NCBI GenBank assembly: GCA_902729315.2
Contig: LR746275.1
Coordinates: forward strand, 4,096,001 to 4,160,000
DNA: 64,000 nt
Reading direction: 5' to 3'
Source: Spirodela intermedia
Lineage: Eukaryota > Streptophyta > Magnoliopsida > Alismatales > Araceae
Below are positions 1 through 12,900 of the stretch, piece after piece. Below the pieces are notes generated by a model. The model saw only the letters and a program-made list of their open reading frames with translations, made no database searches and was not told the DNA's origin. A program made the position numbers and the translations under genes. Each line of letters opens with the position of its first letter. The first letter of the stretch is position 1.

Positions 1-672
1 ACGATGACGGTGGCGGCGGTGGGCAGGAATATAGAATACTCATGAGACAGAGGTCGTCGCTGTATGTGATCAAAAAAATCCTTGCGTCCGTGTAGACAAC
101 ATTATCCTTTTTCTAAGGATTTTTTTGATCAAGAGTCGATTTCATTTTTAATCGATGGGCCCATCTGATGAAACTCTGGAAGTCTGTGTGCTTTCCCCAT
201 GGGATGCCATCAAAATAGATGAGGAATGCAAGCTTTTCAGATGCTCGGGGGCGCGCAATTCGGAACAATATGAAGGGGACGAAGGCCCATTCTTCCGTCA
301 TAATGCCCAGATCAGTAGCTGCTCTTTGCAGTCCGTCAAGAAAATGATAATTGCTCAAACGACATACTATTTCTCGTCAAATACAGCAAACGCGAACGCC
401 TCTGATCACTGATGACCCTGCATCGACCGCAGGGAAAAAGACCCTGACCAGAAGTGGCGTAGGAAAGCGTGGTCGCCACACCAGCTTCTGTTCGCTAGAG
501 CACATGGGAATAAAGATGGTCACGAGCTGCTGGCCGGTCATTCCATGCTAAATCCGCATATTCAAGACAATCGACACGACCACAAGAAAAAAATCGAGAT
601 AATCTTGCAGGAAAGAGGAAAACCAGCCTTGCGAATGGGAAGAGAAGGGGATCGTAAGAATCTGTCTCTTAC
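1..672 (-). other. 3' part of the RBMX2-like gene, not resolved
   Basis: This stretch lies downstream of the last RBMX2-like exon I can place. Family members continue after the CCCH finger with a charged Arg/Asp/Ser-rich tail. Near 300-340 on the minus strand there is a short stretch reading RAATDLG, like the RAANTGWG that follows the finger in relatives. However, no acceptor site gives a clean phase there, and the frame breaks within a few codons. The tail exon may be decayed, may use another acceptor, or may lie outside the window. No other gene is seen. Confidence 0.35.
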
Positions 673-1616
673 TTGCTCATCATGAGAAAATTTGCACGAA
701 TCTCCTCGGTTGCATTCCCCTCGCTGGAAGGCATGGCAAACTCCCCGCGCCTCTCTCTTTCGTTTCGCCTCCTCCTCGTCCTCCTCTTCCTCTTTCTTTT
801 TGTAATTACTAACGTGGTCGACCCTTATAATCCGCCCGAGCAGCTTGGCGCCATTCAGATTATCTGTCGGACACGATTGCCTCAAGTCAACCGCCAGCCG
901 TGAGAGCATGCGGAGAAGAAAGATATAAGAGTGCTGTTTGACAAACCTACGGCAAGAATTGTGCTCCTCTGGTCTTCATAGGCGATGAAAGCAAAACCTT
1001 TCGATTTCCCCGTGCCCTTGTCTCGGACAAGATTAACATCTACAACCTCTCCATACCTGAATTTGAGGAGAGGAACTGTTATGATACAGAAAAGCTGCCG
1101 GAAATGACGCATTGACCCGTCAAAGCGATTACTGACCCAGGGCATGCCTCGCAATGCATGTAAGCATAGAGGATCATCCAACGAAGGCCATTATCCATCT
1201 GGTTTTATTCTGGATGACGACGGAAGTCTAATGTTTTTCTAAGAAGAATTTTTTTCAATTAATACGTCGCTCCTATGGAAACACACTGGACATTTTGTGG
1301 TTGTACCCACGAAACGAACGAGTTTCCGGGAAGAACAGAACGCGGTGGTGAGGATCCAGATGGGAAACCGTCAAAAGAGTCTCACGAAATCCGTAATCTC
1401 GAATCGAAAGTGTTTTCATAGATCAATGTTAAGCTCTGCTTACTGGGCAAAGACGGCGAGAAGATCTCCCTCCGTGAGGTCAAAGGGGATCCCCCCGACG
1501 AAGACGTAGGCCGAACCCTTGTATTTGGCGTGCCACGAAGCCTCCTCGGACAAGCCCAGAGACGCCTCTAGGGAGGTTATCTTCTGTATCTGCTTCACCT
1601 GCGTCAGGGGATTCAT
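673..1616 (-). CDS. RBMX2/Ist3-like RNA-binding protein with RRM and CCCH zinc finger (3' end unresolved)
   Basis: Three exons join in phase: 1444-1616, 947-1056 and 673-863 (158 codons). The start is the ATG at 1616, giving MNPLTQVKQIQKIT as in plant zinc finger CCCH protein 25/RBMX2 proteins. The RRM runs from about residue 35 to 115, with RNP2 in AYVFVGGIPF and RNP1 in KSKGFAFIAY, followed by GRIIRVDHV. A Lys/Glu-rich linker leads to a C-x7-C-x5-C-x3-H finger (C-HAFQRGE-C-NRGDS-C-KFS-H). Known relatives (yeast Ist3/Snu17, human RBMX2) belong to the RES complex of activated spliceosomes in the nucleus. The two introns (387 and 83 bases) have GT-AG ends. The C-terminal tail expected after HDEQ was not found in phase, so the gene is either longer than drawn or decayed at the 3' end. 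It is divergent from the GCK gene. Confidence 0.8.
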
Positions 1617-2240
1617 AGTTGCCGCTCGCTCCTCTCCCCGGTACCACCTTCGGAATTCTCCAGTACAGAAGCCAATGAAAACCTACGAACAGGGGACGCT
1701 GCTCTGGCAGCCAAGCCCACACACGCTCTGCCGGGAGGGGGAGGGGAGGAAGGGGGAGAAGGGCGGCGGCAGCGACGGTCCAAGGAAAAAGAGAGTTAAA
1801 AGAAGAGGAAAAAAACAAAATCAACAAAACTCCCGTCCTGAATTATTTATATCATTACTGCCCATTAAGCATTCGATGCTTGTAAATAGAGGCTTTTAAC
1901 GTTGTAATGACGATGAGAGAGCCCATGTTTTCTTATTACTCTTTTACTTTTTAGGAGAAAAGGTGGCTGATTTGAGACCGAGGCGGGGGCCGACCGGAGG
2001 GGGAAGTACGGCGGCGCAAGCCCTGGCGGTGGGGGTAAAACCGTCAAGTAAAAATTAAGAGAGGGGCTGGCCCTCTCCCCCCCCCTGTTGGGTGAAAACA
2101 ATGCGTTACATGTATTGAGCACATACCCCTAACGTTTTCTATATTGCGTCGCGTATCCGTTCTCTGGCCCCGCTCAGGCCCTAGAGAGAAGGGAAGCGAG
2201 GGAAGAGAAGGTGGGGGGAGCTGTAGAGGGAGAGGAGGAA
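1617..2240. promoter_or_regulatory. shared divergent promoter region, RBMX2-like (-) / GCK gene (+)
   Basis: The two start codons are 624 bases apart and point away from each other, so this interval must hold both 5' UTRs and both core promoters. It contains purine-rich G/A runs around 1731-1830 and 2181-2240. I did not find a TATA box I would defend. Shared regulation is inferred from spacing only. Confidence 0.5.
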
Positions 2241-4584
2241 ATGGCGGCGGGCAGGGACGGCGTACCCCCGTCTCGTCTTCGGACGGATGAAGAGGTCTGC
2301 TGCTAGCGGAATCTGATGTGCGTCATCAGCAAAACCCTAACTTTTAGCGCGGAAAGGCCAATAACTTTCGTGCATCCGTTTTCTTGGATTTTAGGCGGAG
2401 ACTACCGGGGAGATGTCTGCGGGACACTCGGGCGAAGGCTTACCCCAGAATGAGGAGCCCCTGAAGCATGACGAGGTCTTCACCCACTACCCCAACTCCA
2501 TAACACTCCCTCCTGTCATCTCTGTTTTCTGGCTTTGACACAACACAGAATGCATGACAATCAGATTCCTTCTTTTCGTCTCTGTTTTTTTCTGGTGAGT
2601 CCTGCTGTGCTATCGTTGTAGAACATAACATATGCTTTTGCCGGAACATCATTCTAGAGCAAGGACCAAGTGAGTGGAGTTTTCATCTATTAGCTTTAAG
2701 CCTGTAGGGCTGGCTCCCAATGTATAATGCACAGATAGATATACGTATTAACCTTTGCAACTGCCTTATATCTGCGAACAAGCCTTGAAAGTCTAACTCA
2801 TCAGGGGAGTGGAACGCAGGAGAAAATAAGGCAGTGGATGGTCAGGAAGCCGGGAGTGTCTGGATCATCATAAATTTAAAATATAATGTAGTAGAGGAGC
2901 ATGATGTGCCGAACGCGATGATCGATGAGGGAAATGTGGAGAGATTGTTCCCCGGAGATAGTTTTGGTAAACAGAATCGTCGCCCATGTAATCGCATATA
3001 ATACAGAGTTTGGGGAGGTGTGAAGGAGATGATCATACAAGCTTATACAGAGAAGGTGGGACTCCAGGAAAGATTTTGTTTAATCTCTGAATGGTATTTG
3101 CGCCTGTTTTAATCTCTGACCAGCCCGTGATGCAAGCTTAATTTAATCTCTTGTGAATGATGATTTGGACTTCTGAGTGTCATCCGGACCATAAGTTGAA
3201 GATGTCATTTTTTTCATATTGCTGTTCGTTCTAGGCCTCTGGATACTTTTAGATGGTAAAAATATGGATGAACATTCCTCAGGCCACCATCTCCAGCATC
3301 TTCATAGACTGGTCGGAGTGGAGGGAGTTGCGTCTGGTGAAAAAAGATCAAAAAAAGAATCGGTTGATGCATTGCATGTTAGGCGCTGTGATGCCCAAGG
3401 GTTCAAAATAAACAACGGTCGGACATCATGCAGATGACGATGGGGGACTACCCGTTTTAGTTAGATTGTAAGATTTGGATCAGCAGATGGTCCTTGGTCA
3501 GTTTAAGTTTTCTCTTCGAGAGGGTCTGACTCAATTAAAATTCTTTGAGCAAGAGCAATGGCAGCGCGGTGTGAGGGCCGATTCTCTTGTCGGGTTGGAC
3601 GGTGAGAATCGTTAAAAAGGTAATTTTTCATGCTTATCTCACATCTTGTCCTGATTGCTACCGAGCATCCCATCTTAATCTCCATAAACTATCCCTCGTA
3701 TTGAACAAATTGAAACTGGACGGGGATTTCCTATCCTTCACTCAGTCGTCCTCATTTTTATTAATCTCTAGAACTGATAGGTTCATAAAAAGATTATTCA
3801 ATAAGGCTTAGTAAGGAACAGAGTGTAGCCATTAATGTCCCATTTTTGGAACTGGGCTTTTGGCCTTTCACTTACAGACGCCGAGAGCATCCGATTGTGA
3901 ACCCACCATTCTCCACATTTCATACAACTTCACTCGGAACTTAAATTATTGGATTTAAATCAATGGGTCTCAACGACACATGCAACACCGGAAATCTATT
4001 CTCATCTACATAAAAGTGTGCGTACATCACCCAAAGTGAAACACACAAGATTACTTCTCTTCTCTCTCCTGTGGAACATGAATGGATATAAACGAGGGAT
4101 GCTTTTGGTATATAGTTATTAAATTTTTCTTCTTTTAAAATACTTTTAATTTATTTTTCTCAACCTTTTTAGTTTACAGATAAGAGGAATCTCGACCGGC
4201 GTGGTCGACCAGGTCAATGAGAGGGGGGAGCAGCAGGAGGATCGAGGAGCAGATGATGATGTTGTGGAGGAGGAAGAGGAAGGAGAATGCGGCTTCTGTC
4301 TGTTCATGAAAGGGGGGCCTTGCAAGGACGAATTCATTGCGTGGGAGAATTGTGTGGAGGCGGCTGAGAGCAACAAGGAGAACATAGTTGACGCGTGCTT
4401 TGAAGTGACGGGGCTTCTGAGGAAGTGTATGGAGGCACACATTGACTACTACGAGCCTATTTTGAGGGCCGAGAAGGCAATGGAAGAGGAGGCCACTCGA
4501 GAAGCGTCGGAGGAAGAACAAGAACCCATCACTCGGGATATCGCAGAGCCCGCAAAAGCTTCTGGCGCACAGCAAGGCAAGTAG
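2241..4584 (+). CDS. GCK domain-containing protein
   Basis: The last exon, 4180-4584, is secure. It encodes an acidic stretch (DDDVVEEEEEGE), then the GCK domain with its spaced cysteines (GECGFC, GGPC, WENC, VDAC, LRKC) and DYYEPIL, ending in an acidic Ala/Glu-rich tail and TAG. GCK (Pfam) proteins are small plant proteins of unknown biochemical role. The six-cysteine layout resembles twin-Cx-type folds, but that is inference. The 5' exons are less certain. ATG 2241 to 2294 (MAAGRDGVPPSRLRTDEE) and 2395-2475 (including MSAGHSGEGLPQNEEP) join in phase 0 to the last exon and give 179 aa. Both proposed donors read GAG|GTCT, a weak match to consensus. The final intron is 1,704 bases and shows nothing gene-like. 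The 3' end converges with UROD. Confidence 0.72.
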
Positions 4585-5352
4585 GCTCGTGATCGGCCCG
4601 CTCCTTTTCTCTTCTTCCTTTGCTGCCCGATAATAATCGCTCGGCACATTTGGTGCCTCCTTGCCCGGCGAGTCAAAAAGTTTTGACCCTGAGTTTCATT
4701 CTGGCATTGGATTGTCTCTCGTCTGGCCATCAATTAATTCTCTGATCGGGTTGTGGCGTCTGCCTACCCATTCATCCGCTTTTCTTGAAAATTTCTGTCT
4801 TTGCGAACAACTGTTCTATCAGGTGTATTTACCACCCGAATCGCCGACTGCTATACATCTTTTCGATAGTCCTGGGCCTGCCGTGGGAATAAGCGGATTG
4901 AGTTGAACAGCAGTTAGTTCCAACAGTGTCATGTATTTTACAAGAATTATATCAATCAATTGTACTCTGTGCGGGATCCCATCCGAAAAACTGTCCCAAG
5001 CTCTGAAGATTCTTCGGGATATAAAGCAAATGCCTGGCGTCCTGGTCGTCTGAATCCTCGCCTGAAAACGGCAGAGGATCCCCCCGCAAACTCTCTTCAA
5101 ATCATACTGAGTAGTAACAGCATATTGGTGTAACGTCCCAGGCTCTGAAATTATACGGCGTGCCCTTCCATTCCCAGGCTCTGAAATCACTAAAACTTAC
5201 GGTGAAACAAGCGTCCACGCAGAGGGGTACAGGAGCAGAGGAAGATACAAATAAATTATTCTCATTGCATTTCTAATGCCCTCGAAATAATACAACTGCC
5301 ATGGAAGGCAGATCAACCCATCTCATGTTTGCGTTTCTCCATGGAAATCTGC

Positions 5353-5404
<52 letters not shown>

Positions 5405-5461
5405 CAGACTACTCCGTGCCTAGTGCAGAGATAGAGAAAGAAGATAATCCACTTGATGATC
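4585..5461. other. convergent 3' region between GCK gene and UROD
   Basis: This holds the 3' UTRs of the GCK gene (+) and uroporphyrinogen decarboxylase (-). A long GA tract lies at 5356-5402, within the probable UROD 3' UTR, where it would read as CT in the mRNA. A short imperfect direct repeat (the phrase CCAGGCTCTGAAAT occurs twice) is seen near 5140-5190. No gene is seen. Confidence 0.6.
5356..5402. repeat. (GA)n microsatellite
   Basis: An uninterrupted GA dinucleotide run of about 47 bases, some 55 bases downstream of the UROD stop codon on the UROD strand. Confidence 0.98.
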
Positions 5462-8400
5462 TCATGCCACCGGCTCGAACTGCTTCGTCGCACTGTCTTG
5501 GAAGAGAGTTTCGTATCTCAAGCCTCTGACGACATCAAAGAAATGCGCGACTGCCTCTTCTGGTGTCCTCACAAGGACACCATGCCCCAGGTTTAGTATG
5601 TGGCCCCTAGGTCCCGCACATCCCACAACCCTTCGGGTCAAAGAAAGAAAGAAAGCTGCATGTTAATATCTCTACACAAAGCAGACAATTTCTTGGTGCA
5701 CTTGGCATGAACTGGGGGAAAACCAGACTGATAACACAGCCGGAAAGTGCCAAAATCTTGTTGAAGCATATACTTTCGCAGAACATACCTGTGGATTTCA
5801 TCTGTTAGGACGGGAAGTGGGCCAAATAGATAAGCGGGGTCGACGTTGCCTTGTACTTTCATCTGACTTCCCAATCGCCTTCTTCCATCAGCCATATCTA
5901 CTGTCCAGTCAAGCCCTATAACATCAGCCCCGGTATCTTTCATGCGTTCAAGCAGACCTCCATTACCGTTTATATATAAAACCAGTGGAGTCCCAGGGCA
6001 CTTCTTCTTTACTGCGCTCACTATCTGCAATAAAAATTCACAAATTGAAGAATACCATTAAAAAGTCGTATAAGGAGGGAAATTGACCCTTAACAACATC
6101 TACTTGGAAGCGACGATTTGACCTGTCTTTTTTCCCTTTTTTTTTTTCTAAGCCAGAGGGGGCCATAAAGGTGTACTCACAGTTTTCCGGATCCAGACGA
6201 CCAACTCCAGCTACACGGTCATTGATTAAGAGCAAACATCTCTATTGCATCGAAAGCTAAACTGGAAATTCATTTTTCAGAAAAAAAATCTCAAACATGG
6301 AAAGAGAATCTATTCTCAGGAACGAGCACCAGAAATATGAAAATTTGAGTTTGAAATGTGTATCTTGATGGAAGGCAGTATAATCTCTGCACACTGTTTG
6401 TCTACACTTTCATTTAGACGTTGCAGGGATTTCAAACGAAACTTAAAGGGGAGATAACTAATGTATGAATTACAATAGGAGGAGAGGTAAACAATGGTAT
6501 GAATAGAATACACCTCAACTGAGTTAATTTCAAGACAGAAGAGCTTTGCAAGACGGTAAGCACCATATTCAACCTAACAAAGCGTGACACCCTCCAGAAT
6601 AATCTTCCAATACTAGGAAGACGCTGAACAGAATGACCAACATTCTGGACTGTTCTCAGTCGCAGATCTTGGCGACAAAAAAATAAAATAAATTAGCGGC
6701 CTCCACACAGGACTATTTCCAGTTACTTATACTTTTCCGTTCAAACTCTTCAAGAAATCATAAGGAAGTAAAAATCCTAAGCAGTATACGTTTCAAACAT
6801 GAAATTTCAGGGAAAAAATAGAAATCAACAGAAAGGAATAAAGATAGTTCAATACATAATAAGGATTAAGGAAAAAAAAAACGTCTTCATTACCTCCTTA
6901 ATGTAAGGCTTTGACCACCGGTCCCACACATCAGGTGGCAACTGCCCACCCCATGAATCAAAAATTTGAATACAATGAGCTCCACAATTCACTTGGTATA
7001 CAATGTAGTCAGATATTGCCTCCGTCAGGTGAGACAGCAGAGTCCTTAACACATGTGGTGCAGTGTGGCACATGCGCTTTATGTTGGTATATGTACGAGT
7101 CGTACCCCCCTCCACAATGTATGTAGCTATTGTCCATGGTGCCCCGACAAAACCTAGCACCGCAGCCTTCTCTCCTACCTAAATGGCGATTAGTTATAAT
7201 GTGATCATTGTTATTACAGTTATTATACAGATGACCAATCAGATATATTTACTGTTTTCATGATGAATGGAAAATAATTAAAAAAGCTAAGCATCTCTAC
7301 ATTACCAATCCAAAATAAATTACTATTCACATATCGTCTAAAGAGCAACCAAAGAAGAAAATTTTGGCCAAAAGTAATGTAACTCAAAATTGAGGGGCAC
7401 CAAGATAATAAAGCAGATACCAGGACTCCAAAAACATTCAGGAAAATGTTTATGGAATCTTTTTTTCCAAGGTAGCTATAGCTGGAAATCTATTTTTTCT
7501 TTTCATTAGAACACACACGAAAAAAATTGAGAGTTACCAAGCATTATTAGGCAGGTACGCAAAACGAAATGAAAGAGGAGAAGAAAATATAATCTCCAAA
7601 GTTAGCCTCTTCCAACTCTATGTTTTAGGAAATTTGATGACTCAGATGCACCAGACTACCTTCTCTTGAACATTGACTCAGTTGACATTTCTTTCAGTCT
7701 GAGCTATGATCTCATTAAAAAATTAAAACTTGATTTATTCAAGTTAATAAAAGTAGAAAGAGAAACCAGTACTGATAGCATGCCACCTCAGGTCAAGTGT
7801 GTGCCCCACTATGTGCTGTAAGGCGTTAACTTGATATGTTATAACGTGCTAGACATCTATGATTCGAAAAGCATGCTCAGCCTATCTCGAAAAGGCATAG
7901 AGAATGTAAGAGTGATATATACCTCGTTGCGTAGGATTTTCAGAGACTCCCCCACAAAGTCAACCTTCTCCAGGTCGATGGGGTGCAACTTTTTTAACCC
8001 CTCTTCGGACCGAATGGGGGACTGAATAACAGGACCCTTAACTTCTTCTATGTCAAAAGAAATACCAAATGCAGGCAGAGGGGTAAGAATGTCAGAGAAA
8101 ATGATAACCCCATCAGGCTGGAAAGCTCTCCAAGGCTGCAAAGAAATTTCCACGATGAGCTCAGTCGTCTCTGACCTCTCTCTGAACGATGGGTACTTCT
8201 CGGCAAGTTTTCTATAGACAGCCATGTACCTTCCTGCTTGACGCATCATCCATGCCGGAGGACGATCAATCACTTCTCCTCTTGCAGCCTGAACCAATAG
8301 TGGATCTGGAAACAAATGGAACTACAGTCAAAATAGAAGCAAGTTAACACATCCCTGCAAGTCATTCTGATATATAACATGCGGTGGACCCGAGACATTG

Positions 8401-9111
8401 ATCCATTCAAGGTTAGATGGATAGGCCTACATAGAGGCAGGTAGAAGATATAACAGAAAAGACTAGGATTGACTGCAACAAATTCAGAAACAGATTGGAG
8501 GCTAATGACCAAAGGGAAAAAAGAATAATACATCGAAACTTTCTTGGATTTAGTGTCATGTGCGTGCAACTCATTTTCGTCTTGCAGGCCAATGAAAAGC
8601 CTATAGGATATAGGTAAATCACACTGCTATCAGGTAACAAAAGAGGCAACTCTAGAACTAGCAAAGTGGAACGACCCCAGGTTTTAGATGATCTTGGAAT
8701 TTAAATACTTCTGGAGGCTAGCCTCATGAAATTATTACGCAGAAAGCCATCAAACTTATACATCACATACCTGACACAGAGAAATGTCAAAATCACGGAA
8801 TAATTGAACACCGAAAAGGTACTAAAAGAGGAAATGGGAAGTAGAAGGGGTGGGCGGAAATGTAGGAGAAACGGAGTCACAAGCATGGAGCTAGAGGATA
8901 CGTTAATTATGGGAATAAAACTCAGGTTACTCCGAGGGGGGTAAACGACAGTACCAGAGGAGAGGCTCGCTCTGACAGACCTTCCCCGGCTCTTCTTCGC
9001 ACCAAATGCCCCAGCTCTGACCTTCCCATGGTCGAGGAAGGACCCAATGGCGGGGTAAAAGCTAGAAGAGCATGAATCGAAGGGGCAGCAGCTGCATCGG
9101 AGAAGGAACAT
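5462..9111 (-). CDS. HEME: uroporphyrinogen decarboxylase, plastid
   Basis: Five exons join in phase: 8955-9111, 7923-8305, 6894-7178, 5789-6024 and 5462-5630, giving 409 aa, the usual plant length. The enzyme decarboxylates the four acetate side chains of uroporphyrinogen III to give coproporphyrinogen III, in the plastid branch to heme and chlorophyll. The first ~50 residues are Ser/Arg/Cys-rich without acidic clusters, like a transit peptide. The mature part starts near [10 protein letters not shown]. The family signature RQAGRYM is at residues 74-80, with the two substrate-binding arginines. The catalytic Asp of FSDIL is near residue 124. [17 protein letters not shown] and ILNLGHGVL are also intact. 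The start chosen is ATG 9111. An upstream in-frame ATG at 9276 would add 55 residues, but there is a plausible donor between the two, so a 5' UTR intron is possible. All catalytic motifs look intact. Confidence 0.93.
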
Positions 9112-9909
9112 GTGTGAGGAAAGGGAAGGTCCAGAAAATAATACGAATGGAAAGAGGGTTTCTTCCCGCTGACTCACGTTCTCAGTGAGGAAGATGAGCT
9201 GACGAGCAGCATAATTCCCTCCAACAAGTCGCCGGAGAGGTGAAGGGAGGGGGGCGCGCGAGAGACAGAGAGGCAAGCAGCGCGAGGAACGGAGAGAGGA
9301 GAGGGAGTTTTAGGACGATGGGTTGGGTCGGGGGGGTAGGGGAGGAAGTTATCTCCATCCATCCCGCCGTTGTGACGCTGTCAGAAGGGGATCGTGCGCC
9401 AGGTGTCCGATTGGTCCACGTCATCGCGAAACTCGCCACGCGGAAGAGGAGGAGGTGGGGGTCTCCTGACGCAGCACTCCGCCACGTGACGCAGAGGGGT
9501 GCGATCCGCTACGTACGGCTCGCGAGCGCTCGGCCCTTCGATCCAGTCGCAAATTCTCATTGTCCACCCGCTGCTGCTCACTCGCTCGCACTACTATTTG
9601 CTGGTCGGCGAAGCGAGCAGATTCTCCTCCGACGGGACGAGCACTCTTCCTTGGTCGCGAAGAAGAAACAGAGAAAGAAACAGAGTAAAAAAAAATTCAG
9701 AAATCAGCAGAGTACGACGCCGGCGCACATCGATCGGCGCCACAACGGGGTGGTTTCAGGGTTGGTTCCAAAGCAAAACGCAGGAACGGCGGCTCCTCGC
9801 CGGGGCCTATCCGACCCGCAGATGCATGCAGGAGGTCCACGGGGGCGGGCCATGCGCGTCCTGCTCCTCCATCCTTGAGTGCCAGTGCCAGTGCCGGTGC
9901 CGGTGCCGG
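9112..9909. promoter_or_regulatory. UROD promoter / 3' flank of the FLO11-like gene
   Basis: GC-rich interval between the UROD start (-) and the stop of the next minus-strand gene. It must hold the UROD promoter and 5' UTR and the 3' UTR of the upstream gene. Long plus-strand open frames here are side effects of high GC and match no family. Near 9880-9910 there is a short CCAGTG/CCGGTG tandem run. Confidence 0.5.
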
Positions 9910-12900
9910 TCAGGTCGTATCACCGCCGCGGGGAGGGAAGGAAGAGGAAGAGGATCTCGTCTCCTTATCGTCATCCACCTCGCTTCCGTACAGGCAGCGG
10001 ACGTTGCTGACGCTCAGCTCGGAACTGGCGTTGCTGCTGGTGGCGAGGGGGGAGTCGGACACGCCCACCGCCCTGGTCCTCCCAGTGGACCCCGACGACC
10101 GCACGCTGTACATGGACGACGCCGGAATATTCGTCATCAGCGGGCGCAGGCTGTTCGGGATGCTCCGCCGTATGTCCTGAAGCACACCACCATCCATCCA
10201 TCCATCGATCCATCATGGTCGTTAAGCTTAAAAGAACAATCCAGCTCCAGCTCCCGGGGGAGTTGGGGGGAGGGGGGGGGCTTACCATGTGCCGCATCGC
10301 CATGTCCAGAGACTTCTTGGAGAGGTTCCTCCCGAAGCCCGAGCTATCCGGCGACGACGAGGACTTCCCGCCGGTGCAGCCCTTGGAAGATCCCCCATGC
10401 TCGTCACGTCGCGGGGGAGCGAGCCGTCTCAAATTGACGACCCTCTCCACCATCTTGCTCCCGATGAGCACCGGGCTGACGCCGTCGCCCCCGCCACCGC
10501 TGGCGTTCGACCGGGTCACTGCAGGGATGGAGGTGCCGCCGCTGCGAACGGGGGCGGCGGCGACGCCGTTGGGAGCCCTCCCCCGGGAAGGGGAACAGGA
10601 CTGACGCCTCCCCCTGCCGCCGCCACCAGCACCAGCACCAGTAAGACGAGCGGTCGCCTCGACGGAGGCCGAACGAGCAGCAGGCGCCCCCCCGGGCCTG
10701 CCGCGGGACGCCGAGGAAGGCCTCTCGGGCATGGAGGTCCTCAAATTCGGGGGCGCGTCGAGGGAGAACCCGGGCATCTCCGACGGCTTCCACGGTCTGG
10801 ATCTCACAGTCGGAGAAGGCCCCCGCGGCGACGGCACCGAGCTCCTGGTTGACGGCACCGAGCTCCTGGTTGCCGGCGCCGAACTCCTCCTGGTCACCGA
10901 GGAGGATCGCGTGGGCGTCGGCGCTGACTTCGCGCCGGAGGAGTTGGAGTTGGAGTTCGGAACAACGGCGGCGGGGGGCCCCGATGCCCGTCGTGCAGTG
11001 GCAGTAGGAGTGGCGGACCTCCTCGACGAGGACGGGTTGCTCGGTGCTCCCGCTGCTGCTGCTGCTGCTGCTGCTGCGGACGAAGACCGGATGGAAGTGG
11101 GCGTAGAAGATCTGGCGGCGGCCGGGGTGGACGATCTCGGGGGAGCAGCCGCCGCCGGCCTTGTTGATGAGGTGATGCTCGCCCGCGAAGTGGGAGTCGA
11201 GGAACGAGAGGGCCTTGAAGAAGTGACGGCGGGTGGGTGCACGGGGCGTCCGGTCGGCGTTGCTGGCCTGGACGAGACTGAGCTGAGACTGAGACCCCCC
11301 GATGATGAAGGCCGTCGGTTTCCCACTCCAGCGGCGCCTGCGCCCAAGGAAGAGATCGGGTGCCTGGAAACAACCGCGCCCACTCGGGTAGGCGCTTCCT
11401 GAGGATCAGCCAGCTGCAGCCATCGAATTCCAGAACAGTTTAAGCAGCCAGCCAGCCAGCAGCAGAGGGAGAGAAACATAGCGGCGAGTAGAAGAGAATT
11501 TATTTGATTGATGGGAGAGGCGGTCTCATGGCACGGCGATAGAAATCCGAGCGAAGCCCAAATTAAATTAAACTAAACTAAACTAAACTAAACTATACTA
11601 GATTTACTGCAACAACGAAGCAGTCCTGGCCCGCTCGGGATTGGCGCCATATCTGGGCAGACCCCCCACCAACGCGAGAGATCCTTCTGAATTATCAGAA
11701 TCTGATGGGAGCGAACTGCCACGCAGGCCGCTTGAGAGGCCGGGCCAAAAATGTGCGCACCAACCCCACGCGGGCCGCCGCTCTAGGGTCGGGTCAGATT
11801 AGCAGGAAGGCAGAGGCAAGTGATGCATCGGTCTATATCAATCCAGAGAACAAGTTTGGCGAACAAAGAAGAAACAAATATTTAAAAGGCAAGAAGGAAG
11901 CAAAAATAACTCTACGGGCTTCTGCAATAATCATAATAATATAAAAAAACAAGATTTTTTTTTCAGTGAAACCAAAAGCAGACCTTCCTAACTTCGAAAT
12001 CATATCCAGACCATCTGTTTATTTTTCGTTACCCAAGAACAGAGATGCCACCCAATCCAGGCTGCTGAACTGAATCATACAACCCTCAGCCCCCCGTGCC
12101 ACCCCTTCCCAGCAGTTCCTGGAGGCACAGTTTCGGGGTCACTCAAAAACCTCCTGGGCTGTGGGAGCAAGCGACCAACTGGGAAGTTGGTGTTTAGTTG
12201 GCAATCTCTAGGGGATCTTGACAATGCAAGGTCGCCGACAAATGCATTCTCGTTTCAGCAAGAAAACACACTATATGCGCGCTGTTCACCTCAGATGAAT
12301 GACAGCAGGACTCATGGGCATCAGATTTACGCTTTTAATTTACTCGAAAATACAGATTCTTTGAAAGCCATTGCTATTTGAAGGAATGATAGACGAAATC
12401 TGTTGTTCCAAATAGAACACACACACACACACCGCGCCAAGTTCTGTCAATTACCCACTACTCCTGTTAGCGCAACGAGTGACTACAAGAGACCAAAACT
12501 GGTAAAAAAAAAAACGTTTTAAAAGTTGAAGGAACCCATGTAAAAGGACGTTGCATCCATAGCCACCAACTGTGATGATGAGTCTCCACACAACGTGGTA
12601 GGAGGCCCAGGAAGAGGACAAAAATGTTTAGGATGGGCAGAAAATATTGTAGCACGCAGCATAGACAAGAATGGACATAGAATGACACAACCTCCCCAGA
12701 TGCGATGGGGGCACATAATCTCTTTTCATTTTTTGTCATTTGTCATATTGCCGTATTGATCATATCTACATCTAAGAAAGTCAAAAAATTCGACCATAAC
12801 TGCGCAAAGTTCACCATAGTCTAACAAGAATGGACCAGCAGCATAGGAGAGCATCCGAAGAGAGTGCAAGCTTGCATTCCCTCAAACAAGAGTAATTAAG

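Noticed and set aside
5140-5190. Imperfect repeat of CCAGGCTCTGAAAT as a possible regulatory element
   Set aside because: Two short copies in a 3' UTR region, without any known motif or structure to support a function.
9240-10437. Long plus-strand open frames of 212 and 312 codons
   Set aside because: They lie opposite and beside the 3' end of the FLO11-like gene in GC-rich sequence, have Arg/Pro/Ser-rich compositions and match no family. The minus strand reads as a conserved protein with proper splice sites.
10731-11402. 223-codon plus-strand open frame, Glu/Val/Gly-rich
   Set aside because: It is the antisense shadow of the low-complexity fourth exon of the FLO11-like gene.
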